Of a stretch of DNA of 64,000 bases, positions 55,933-64,000 are shown in pieces. The DNA is from Oikopleura dioica (taxonomy: Eukaryota; Chordata; Appendicularia; Copelata; Oikopleuridae). The stretch covers positions 2,606,501 to 2,670,500 of the forward strand of contig OU015566.1 of the NCBI GenBank assembly GCA_907165135.1, given 5' to 3'. The notes below the pieces were generated by a model. The model did no database searches and had not been told where the DNA came from. It saw nothing but the letters and a program-made list of their open reading frames with translations. The position numbers and the translations under genes were made by a program. Every line of letters starts with the position of its first letter. Within the stretch, counting starts at the first letter, position 1.

Positions 55933-56951
55933 ATGAAAATTCTAACGTTTCTCATATCATTTTTCTCAGCTGCTAATGCTCAACAATGCGAGCCAATCCC
56001 TGACATAGAGAATCTTAGGTACCAAAAGGGCAAAAATACGATACTAAAAATATTTCTAGTGTGAGATGCTCAGATGGAAACAACGAAATGTCGATCTGTG
56101 TTTTTTCATGTCTTCCGGGGACCATAATGCAACCAATAAATCATCCATTGATAGTCATTTGCCGGCGGAACTCCTTGGTATGGTCGAGTTCTTGGCCTGT
56201 CGGGTGCAAATCAAGTGCTGGGACAGACTTCTCCACGACAACTGACTTCTCAACAACATCGACCGCTGAAGGAACAACTTCTTCAACAACAACGAGTACC
56301 ACCCGAACAACGACCTCGACTACTACTACTACAACAACAGAGTACGATGACACAACGACTACAACAACATCAACAACAACTACAACGACGACGACAGAGT
56401 ATGATGACACAACATCGTCAACAACTACAACTACGACAACAACGACAACAACATCGACGACAGAATACGATGAAACTACTCCAACCTCGACTACCACTAC
56501 GACAACAACTACGACGGCATACGACTCAACAACGACGACAACAACGACAACATCAACTTCAACAACATCGACAACAACTCTCCCGCCACTCTCCCACGAT
56601 CAAGCTCTTCTCTCACTCCAACAATGGATCAATATAACATCAAATATTCTCTCCACACATCGTCGAGCTCATAAATTTACAGTCAGAAGCAGAAAACTCC
56701 AACGAAACGCTATCTCAACTTTTGATGAAAACTGCAGCGCTCCCTACGGTAAACAGCTTTACTTGCAGAATGACTTTGCCATTTGGAACGCTCAAACTGT
56801 TGTATCAGATGACCAGTGCACTCAATCAATAACTATGAAGGAAGGCTACAAGCACTGGATTAACAACTACGCCTGCAAAGATACGAAAACAACAAGACAA
56901 GTCAAAGCGATTTCTCGTTTTGTCGAGAAAATACCACATCCTTACTGCTGA
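55933..56951 (+). CDS. secreted mucin-like protein with a sushi-like N-terminal module
   Basis: Exon 1 encodes a signal peptide (MKILTFLISFFSAANA) and QQCEPIPDIENL. A 41-nt intron (56019-56059) joins in frame to SVRCSDGNNEMSICVFSCLPG...ICRRN...WPVGC, a four-Cys pattern like a CCP/sushi module. About 110 residues of Thr/Ser repeats follow, broken up by EYDDTT units; this is a likely O-glycosylated mucin stalk. The C-terminal domain (LPPLSHDQALLSLQQWINIT...DFAIWNAQTVVSDDQCTQSI...INNYACK) carries three Cys. AATAAA lies right after the TGA. Probably an extracellular or mucus protein. Confidence 0.75.
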
Positions 56952-56998
56952 AAAATAAAAAAATAAACTTTATTGATCAATAAAAACTAAGCAAAACC

Positions 56999-57700
56999 CT
57001 ATTTCGTTGCTCCACTGGCGTATCTAAAACCGAGTTGTTGATTGCAAGCGGCGCAATAATGAGTTGTATCCTAAAATTTCTTAAGAAAAGTACATTTGAA
57101 TATATTTTAACCTTGAGCGATGGGATGCAAAACGCAATCCAGGAGATCGGCCAGACAAAAACAAGAAGGATTATGAAGATCAGAAAAGTGTATCCTCCAA
57201 TGGATTTCTCGATCGACGACATTCCCTTTGAAAAAGATAATAAACACTTGCGAAGTTTCTTTTTACCTGGTAACCGCAAACTGGACATTTGCAGAAAACA
57301 CTATCGTGGCCAAATTCAGGTTGTTTTTCGGGAATCGGAGATCGAGCCGGAGCAGCCTGTGTTGGTTGAGCATTTTGCTGGACATTGATGATCACAGGCT
57401 GCGGAGTTGGTGATGGCGCAGGTTGTGGAGGCAACGGTGATGGGGGAGCTGGAGGTGGCATGATTGGCGATGGTGCTGCTTGAGAATGAAGATATGGATT
57501 CTCCTGGGGAGCTGGAGAATACGCCGGAGGAGGTTCAGAATAACCAGGAGGCATTGCATAAGCAGGCAGTTCCTGTCCATATCCTTTTTGAATAAACGAT
57601 TGCCAAATGATTTATGTGAAGTTTGAATACCTGTGCCAGAAGGGACAGGAATTTCGGCCTCTTCTATTTCGCCAGAATCGGCAGGCGCCACTTTACCCAT
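56999..57700 (-). CDS. LITAF-domain protein, copy 1
   Basis: Start at 57700 (MGKVAPADSGEIEEAEIPVP). A Pro-rich cytoplasmic N-terminus (PPGYSEPPPAYSPAPQ, PPAPPSPLPPQPAPS) contains PPxY-type and PSAP-like text. The split LITAF zinc motif has a first knuckle CKCPVCGYQ, a membrane-inserting hydrophobic helix (YTFLIFIILLVFVWPISWIA) and a second knuckle THYCAACNQQLGF, ending at 56999. Four exons, short GT-AG introns. LITAF/SIMPLE/CDIP1 proteins sit on late endosomal membranes and recruit ESCRT and NEDD4-type ligases. A second copy lies immediately upstream in the same orientation. Confidence 0.9.
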
Positions 57701-57940
57701 TTTTATGATCTAATTTTTTGAGAGAAAATATTATAAAGACATCATTTGTTCTAGAAGCTGACAATCTTTTATCAAAAATAAATCTTCTCAGCGCAATTCG
57801 ACGCAATGATTTCAACAAACACTGTCTTCAATTATTCTTTATCAATATTTTTATTGAGAAAATATAAAATACCTACTGCTGATCCGAAAATAATACGAAC
57901 AGGAAATCAAAAATATTTCAGTAAGAAGACAGTCTCATAA

Positions 57941-58499
57941 TTAGGCGGCCTTGAAAGCAATTTGCTGTTTGCAAGCGACACAGTAATGTGTGGTATCCTA
58001 GAATATATTTTAAACAATCATTTACATAACATGGGTTAACCTTGAAATTTGGAATCATGAAGGCAATGCAGCAGCATGGACCCATCAAAAGGAAAATGAG
58101 ACAGCAAGCAATCCAAGTCATTGATCCGACTGTTTTATCGATCATCGACATTCCCTTAGAAAAATGAGTATTTTCGAAAAAAAAACGGTTATATTATTAC
58201 CACATGGCCGCAAAATGGACAATTGCAGTAGACAGGATCATGGCCAAATACGGGTTGGGGAACTGGAGCTTGAGTCTGCCATTGGTCTTGGCCCCAAGCC
58301 TGTTCGGGAGCCGTTGAATATCCTGGAAGACCTTCAGAATACCCAGGAGGGGCTGCATACCCGGGCTGCCCCTGATAGTATCCTATGATTGTATTGACTT
58401 GTTAAACTTGTGAACAAAATCAATAATACCTGTGCCAGAAGGAGCAGGAATCTCGGCTTCTTCGTTTACGCCGGCATCAGCAGGCACTACAACCTCCAT
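57941..58499 (-). CDS. LITAF-domain protein, copy 2
   Basis: Same exon structure as copy 1. MEVVVPADAGVNEEAEIPAP, a shorter Pro/Gly/Tyr-rich N-terminus (PPGYSEGLPGYSTAPEQA), knuckle CNCPFCGHV, a Cys-rich hydrophobic segment (WIACCLIFLLMGPCCCIAFM) and knuckle THYCVACKQQIAFKAA-stop. The shared N-terminal wording and intron positions show a tandem duplication. Confidence 0.9.
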
Positions 58500-58726
58500 T
58501 TTTTCTTACTAATTTTTTTCGAAAGCAAAATCATTTTGGAATTTCTGTGTTCTAGAAACGCTTTTAATTTTTTTTCTTTTCAACTTTACTGACAGAAAAA
58601 TACAGGAAAACAAATTATGTAACATTAATTATGTAACATAATTCTACGACTTTTGGACTATGAGAAAAAACATGTGTATTTTCTATTTTAATTTAACAGA
58701 AAATCATAAAATACAGGCAGAAAATC

Positions 58727-59154
58727 ATGCGCTTCCTTATTTTATCGATATTTTCTGAATACCCTGCACTCGAGATTTCAAATTTACCAATTTGCAACTA
58801 TCACTGCATTGGCGCCATCATCAGAGGAAATCGATCCTGCTCCGATTCGTGGGACAACGATTCGGAAGAGTATCATCTTTTCAAAGAATACTTTCACAAA
58901 TGTACTCAAGAAGGAATTACTTTGCCAGTAGAAGATAGGTGTTGGGAAAATTGCATTGCTCCAGGGATGGAGTACACGGGCGCTGCTGACTGTGAAGATG
59001 GATTTGGGGATGGAGACCAGGATGAAGATATTTTCTTCAAATGTCTCATAGACTTAGCGGTATGTCAAGCAATGATACTTTCAAGAAAGTTTTATGTTCA
59101 TATTTTTAGGTTACGGCTGCCGAATGCCTTGCAAATTGCGATCAGAAAAAATAG
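58727..59154 (+). CDS. small secreted cysteine-rich protein
   Basis: Exon 1 (58727-59059) begins MRFLILSIFS, a short hydrophobic start. It is followed by about eight Cys (ICNYHCIGA, SCSDSW, HKCTQEG, RCWENC, DCEDGFGDGDQDED, KCLIDL). A 50-nt intron joins to VTAAECLANCDQKK-stop. Pairs of CxxxC suggest a disulfide-rich helical fold. An acidic DGDQDED stretch could bind calcium. No family assigned. It shares a poly(A) region with the convergent gene at 59243. Confidence 0.65.
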
Positions 59155-59195
59155 ACAATATTGATTCTTCAAAAATTTCTTCAGAGTAACAACAC

Positions 59196-59208
59196 TTTAT
59201 TCAATAAA
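59196..59208. terminator. bidirectional poly(A) signal
   Basis: TTTATTCAATAAA carries AATAAA on both strands, placed between the convergent genes ending at 59154 (plus) and 59243 (minus), and could serve both. Confidence 0.6.
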
Positions 59209-59242
59209 ATCAGGACTCAGAAGTTGTTATCGTCAAGAACAT

Positions 59243-59535
59243 TTATTGCAGATCGGCCCAATCTTCGAGAAGCTGAGAATAATCTGAAAAGTATAAAAAG
59301 AAACGTCTTTTATAAGAGCGTTACCATTTTCGTTGACACTTCGTTTCTTGAAATAATTACTGTTCATGAGCATCGAATAGGGCGAAAACGATCTTCTCAC
59401 TTTAAAAAAACCATAATTTTTTATCAAAAAAAATTGATTCTTACCAGCATCAGGGATTCGAATATCACTGAAATCGGCATAATTCGACCTTGTTCTCGCA
59501 GAAATCGCGGAAACGAGAAAAAGAAGAAGGTTCAT
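59243..59535 (-). CDS. candidate peptide-hormone/neuropeptide precursor
   Basis: Three exons on the minus strand join in frame. Signal peptide MNLLLFLVSAISA; spacer RTRSNYADFSDIRIPDAV; dibasic RR; SFSPYSMLMNSNYF; tribasic KKR; SVNENDYSQLLEDWADLQ-stop. About 70 residues without cysteine. The layout (signal peptide, two peptides bounded by convertase sites, very short precursor) is typical of bioactive peptide precursors. The first intron is about 45 nt, the second about 41 nt. The peptide family is not recognised. An alternative is a small secreted protein with chance basic sites. Confidence 0.6.
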
Positions 59536-59990
59536 CCGTGTTTCGGTCCCTTTTTTGGATATTGATATTGACAGAAAAGCATATTAGGGCGGCATTTATA
59601 TGCAAGAAAAAGGGGATTAGGTTCGCTTGATCAAGTGGATAATACACGACGACGGGAATTCGTTATTCTCGTTTGCTCTTACTGTATCTTTTCCCATTGA
59701 TAAGTCACTATTTCGTGAATAGTCAAATAGTTTCGGCTGTCATTTCTACCTGAAAAAACAGCATTGTTTGTTAGTTTTTCGTTAGAAATCATCATTTATT
59801 CTCCAAATGAATCGTTAACGACAACATGCACATGATATTCTCCCTCAAAATCGTCAGAATCAAAGATAGGGATAACCTAATTTACCAATAAAAAAATTAG
59901 ACAAGCTCAAAACTTCCGGTCTAAAAATCACTCCAAGCCTAGATTAATTTCCTCTTCTCTTCTCATTTGAGAGAAAAATTGACAAACACG
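59536..59990. other. intergenic between divergent genes
   Basis: A promoter region is likely for both the minus-strand precursor gene and the plus-strand GFYYD gene. No specific site recognised. Confidence 0.4.
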
Positions 59991-60531
59991 ATGGGTTTTT
60001 ACTACGACAATAACGTATGAGCTCTTCCCCCTTTTACTCTCCTAAGAGATATTTTTAGCAAGGCTTCTACTACGCCGTTCCTGTTGAAGAGCAGGCTCCT
60101 CAGTTCCAGCCGCGATTTGGTGGATTTTCGCCTTACCGACAGGGATTTTACTACGACCAGCAGAGAAAGTCCAAGCAAGGTACACAATAACCATCTTCTT
60201 CCTTGATCCCATCATATTAGGTTTCTACTACGACAGATTCGACGGCGAAACCAGCTTCGCCGCCGCCTGGCAAGAAAACGACGATGCCAAGCGCGCCCTC
60301 GATGCTGCGGAAAAAGAGGCCACCAAGAAGGTCTCAATCTTCGCCGTCAAGAACAAGCACTCGCCAAACCAGGTGCAGAACCGAATCCTCGGAAACATCG
60401 CTGGCGAGCGACTCGCTTATGAAGCTTGTGAGATTTACATGAACGAAACTGCTCCTAATGATCTCTCTGCTGATGAAATCCGAGCCGAAATCTTTGAAGT
60501 TGTCAAGAAGGCCATCACTGCTGATGAATAA
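59991..60531 (+). CDS. GFYYD-repeat protein
   Basis: Three exons (59991-60014, 60059-60180, about 60222-60531). Each exon starts with or encodes the same aromatic motif: MGFYYDNN, QGFYYAVPVEEQ, RQGFYYDQQRKSKQ, GFYYDRFDGETS. A charged helical domain follows (AAWQENDDAKRALDAAEKEA, QVQNRILGNIAGERLAYEA, LSADEIRAEIFEVVKKA), ending TADE. No signal peptide. Codon use is strongly GC-biased in the last exon compared with neighbours, suggesting high expression. AATAAA at about 60563. It may be a filament or structural protein; no family recognised. Confidence 0.7.
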
Positions 60532-61190
60532 GCATCGATTTGATTCATTTGTTTTATATTGTCAATAAACTTATTGAAAACTTGTTTCGAGGGAAAAATA
60601 GATTTGATCGTTCATGAACTTTGTTGTTGAACTTGGCCCTCCTCAAAAACGATTTTCACGCAATCCATCATTCATGTTTTCATCGACGTTTCAGAAATGA
60701 CATTTCGCTTCCCCCGCGTGAAGTCTTTCTTTCGTCAGAAGGTAAATTATTCTGCGTTTCAGGAGTTGAGTATTTACTGCTTTGATGATTGGTATTCCAA
60801 ACTCAAGTTTTCAACAAGAATGTTAGATTTAATACAAGAAATTTTCATCCTTTTTTGATAAATCCGATTTTCTTTTCAAATAAATATTTAATTCGAACTC
60901 TTATTGTCTTGAATGGAAGGTCTTAACAAAAATCCTTCGGGGTTCAAAAGGTTCCCTGAGTTTGAAGGGCCTTTTCTGAAGAATCTACAGATATAAGTGT
61001 TAACCGTCGATGAGCACAAGATCATTACTGATAGGTTGCAATTAACACCCTGTCCCCGAAGAAAATGTTCTGAGCAGTTAGAACAGCGCTGCGTGCCCAA
61101 CACGCCGCATAATCTCCTCTTAGCGATCCTTTCTGACCTTCTACACGTACATTCTTTTATTTCGAAAAAAAAACGGAGAGATTAATCAAA
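60532..61190. other. intergenic, no gene recognised
   Basis: The 3' UTR of the GFYYD gene and then AT-rich sequence; short frames at 60888-61185 lack any support. Confidence 0.4.
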
Positions 61191-64000
61191 AATGGGTTTA
61201 TTTGGAATTTTTTCGTATTTTGCCAAAATCGACAAGGATGGATCTGGATATCTAGAGCTGAATGAGATTGAAGGTAAGGTTTAAATATATTAGTGAGGAT
61301 GAGGGTCTTCGTAAAGGGTTTCAATGCGATCCCCTCGTTGTTAAATTAAAAAAAAATTCTTATGAAATAAGGGTATCTATTTTATAAATTTTGATAAAAT
61401 CTCTGATGAAATAAGGGTATCTCATTGTTAATTTTTTAAGAATACTTAAAATTATAGTCAAAATTAAGATAACATGCAAAATAATATTTTAAGACCTCGC
61501 TCGTGAAATTTTCGGCGCCGAAAAAAAACAAGAAGTCAACGAATACGTCGGTCGAGTTTTTAAAGAATACGACGCTGATAATTCTGGAGAGCTGAGCTAT
61601 GAAGAGGCTCGAAATTTCATCAAGGGTATCTACACATATTTCGAAAAGGCCGGAAACCTAACGGAGGAAGAAAGAGCAAAGTTGTTTGGAATCATTGAAC
61701 AGGTAATTTTTGGTTGAGAATGATGAGTGGGAGTTAAAATTGAGCAGTTATTTTATTTTCGTCTTGACCCGGTCAAGAAGTTGATGCGCTAAGATCAGTG
61801 TTTTATCCACTACAAAAACTGTCTTCCAAAGCAACCTCAACGCAATTAACCTTTGGTACAATTTTGAGAGCTTTTGAGGGTTGAAATGATGGGTTTATTA
61901 TGTGACTTTGGAAATATGGCCTGTGAATTTATGTCTTTCCCCGTCACAAGTAGCGATTTATCGCTCTGATGTCAATCCTCGTAATCAGCAGTCCTTTTTC
62001 TAATACGTTTCTTTTATACTTGTATTTAATTCATCCTTATTTTAGACAGAAGAACAAGTGGAAGTACCACAGGTAACATTCAATGTCATTTTGGCTTCTC
62101 ATTTTCATGCACATTGAAAATGATCTGGAATAACTACGATAACTCTTATCAGCACGAGTTATCAAATGCGCCTGTAGCTGTATCGGAGTCAACAGTGCAA
62201 GAAGTGGTCGCGCCGGTAGAAATTCCCATTCCTCCAAAGGTTTTATTCGTCAATTTATAAAGCCCAAATACATCATGCTTTATGCTTCTTATTTCAAAAG
62301 AAATAAGATGTTTCGAATATGTTAGGAATAGAAATGATAAATAAAAAATTCTCAAAACTCCCTCTTCGCTTAGGTTGAATTGCCACCACCACCGCCACCT
62401 GCAGAACCTGAGCCAGTCAAACCCGCTCCTGTCGAAAACAAGCCAGTTGAAATCAAAGTGGAAATTCCACCAGGTTCGTCCCTTACTCACTAAGGAGCCC
62501 TTATGAAGATCAAGCGTGGATCTTCATATCAACCTCTCTCTTTTATAGCGCTAGAATATTTCTTGATTGTTTTTGTCTCTTGAAATATTCTCTTCCAAAC
62601 CGCGATTATTTCAGTTGTCGTTCCTGAACCAAGTGAAGAGGTTAAAAAGTTACTTGAAGAAGGACCAAAATTGGGGGCGAATGGAGAGCTTCTTGGTCCT
62701 GATGGAAAGCCGATTCTTGGGCCAAATGGCGAGCTTTTAGGTAATTAAGATATATGGACAAAATATGCAATTAATAAAGGCGCGGATGGAAAACCGCTTC
62801 TTGGACCAAATGGAGAAATCCTCGGCCCTGATGGAAAACCTCTTCTCGGCAAATTTGGCGAATTACTGGGTCCAGATGGAAAATCTCTTCTTGGAAAATT
62901 TGGTCATCTTCTTGCGCCACCAGATGGACGAGCGCTTTTGGGCAAATTTGGAGAAATTCTTGGCGCAGATGGTAATGCGATTTTGGGACCAAGTGGTGAA
63001 ATTTTGGGAGAAAATGGATGTGCGCTGCTTGGACCGATTGGAGAACTCCTTGGTCCCGATGGAAAGCCGCTTTTGGGGAAATTTGGACAGTTGCTTGGTC
63101 CGGGAGGAGTGAGTCTTTTGGGACCGAATGGAGAGATTCTTGCGCCAGGTAGGCCATCAGAACTGGCAAAATATCAGTTTTGGTCATTTTTGAACGACCA
63201 TTTTTTAGGAGGAGTCGCCCTTTTGGGTCAATTCCAGCATATTCTTGGCCAGGACGGAAATGCTATTCTTGGCAAATTTGGTCAAATTCTTGATGCCGCT
63301 GGTGCCTCCCGTATTGGTGAATTTTCGCAACTCCTTGGCCCCGATGGTAAGTCTCTTCGTGGAAGATTTGGGGAGCTTCTTGGTGCTGACGGACGACCGC
63401 TTCTTGGACCCAACGGAGAACTTATTGGTGCTGACGGACGACCGCTTCTTGGACCAAATGGCGAACTTATTGGTCTTGATGGTCAACCTCTTCGTGGACC
63501 AAATGGAGAGCTCCTCGGTCCTGGTGGAAAACCTCTTGTTATGAGAACCGCAGCAGGTTAGAAATAAGATTTTCCGGTCATGTTTAATTTCGAAAAAGTT
63601 GCACCAAAAGTCGAAGCGAAAGTCAGTTCCGCGGCGCCACAAGCCGCTAGTCAAAGTCCCGCTTCTACCACGAATACAGCCCCGAAAGAAACACCAGCAG
63701 CTCCAGCAGCAACTACTGCCCCAGCTGTTTCTTCAACGACTTCCGATCAGAGCTATTCTCTTCCACAAAAACAGGAAATTTTCGAAAATTCTTCAGATCA
63801 TTATTGAAATTTTTTCCTTTTGAAATCATGAAAGACTGTCCGATCATCATCGCCAGTAGAAGAAGCGACGATTCAGCCAATTTCCACAAATTCAACTGAA
63901 GCTAGCCAAGAAAAGGTTAGTAAGTCTTTCGAAATCGAAGCACCTGAAAGCGAAGCATTGTATCGGACGATTAGACAAAACAGATTACAGTGTAATGATC
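61191..64000 (+). CDS. EF-hand protein with a Gly/Leu octapeptide-repeat domain (3' end outside window)
   Basis: Exon 1 (61191-61274) and exon 2 (61494-61702) encode two EF-hands with loops DKDGSGYLELNE and DADNSGELSYEE, so calcium binding is likely. Short exons add an acidic/Pro-rich linker (PVEIPIPPK, LPPPPPPAEPEPVKPAP). From about 62640 to 63560 the protein is built of eight-residue units of the form LLGPDGKP/LLGPNGEI, with variants LLGKFGEL and LLGADGRP, more than 40 in a row and interrupted by two short introns. An Ala/Pro/Ser/Thr-rich region follows (VAPKVEAKVSSAAPQAA) and then further exons to the window end. The penultimate visible junction (QKQ/TVRSSS) again suits a GA donor. Function unknown; a calcium-dependent structural protein is a reasonable guess. 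Confidence 0.8.

Noticed and set aside
56250-56580. ACA/ACG-rich microsatellite
   Set aside because: It is coding: the Thr/Ser mucin stalk of the gene at 55933, with in-frame EYDDTT units; frames on other strands are shadows.

Overview
The window looks like about 64 kb of nuclear DNA from an appendicularian tunicate, most like Oikopleura dioica. Evidence: about 25 protein genes packed a few hundred bases apart on both strands; introns mostly 35-55 nt; several introns that can only be joined with a non-canonical GA donor and an AG acceptor; chordate genes (KCNQ channel, 24-repeat ankyrin, AP-2 beta-adaptin, vitamin-D-receptor-like nuclear receptor, LITAF); and short interstitial TTAGGG runs. 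Gene models were spliced by hand, so exon edges are inferences except where a conserved family anchors them.

Layout. 1-12.6 kb: a secreted Ly6-like protein behind a foldback repeat, a broken carbohydrate sulfotransferase gene, a secreted kelch-like protein, an unknown gene split by a TTAA-flanked foldback element, a secreted GH128-like glycoside hydrolase (minus), several very small genes and a 590-bp foldback element. 12.6-17.8 kb: AP-2 beta-adaptin, with a 1.7-kb hAT-like insertion (itself carrying a TA-flanked insertion) at one 3' splice site. 18-26.5 kb: a ZNF385-like zinc-finger gene, three short genes of a possible mitochondrial OB-fold family around a hAT-like element, two secreted-protein genes, a VDR-like nuclear receptor and a microgene. 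26.5-31 kb: an intronless mariner-type transposase, an array of GC hairpins and a 2.2-kb gene-poor stretch. 31-39 kb: a class A GPCR (minus), a tandem pair of tiny secreted proteins (minus), a KCNQ channel with another gene nested in its large intron, and a coiled-coil protein. 39.8-55 kb: one ankyrin gene (24 ANK repeats, ZU5-type and UPA-like regions, long acidic tail). 55.9-64 kb: a mucin-like protein, two tandem LITAF proteins, a small Cys-rich secreted protein, a candidate peptide-hormone precursor, a protein built on GFYYD repeats, and an EF-hand protein with a long glycine/leucine octapeptide-repeat domain that runs off the window.

There is no operon-like functional module. Themes are membrane and cortex proteins (ankyrin, KCNQ, AP-2, LITAF, GPCR) and many small secreted proteins. 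Foldback transposons sit mostly inside otherwise tiny introns; two lie exactly on 3' splice sites and appear to have preserved splicing through their target-site duplications. I saw no rRNA, tRNA, spliced-leader gene or CRISPR array.
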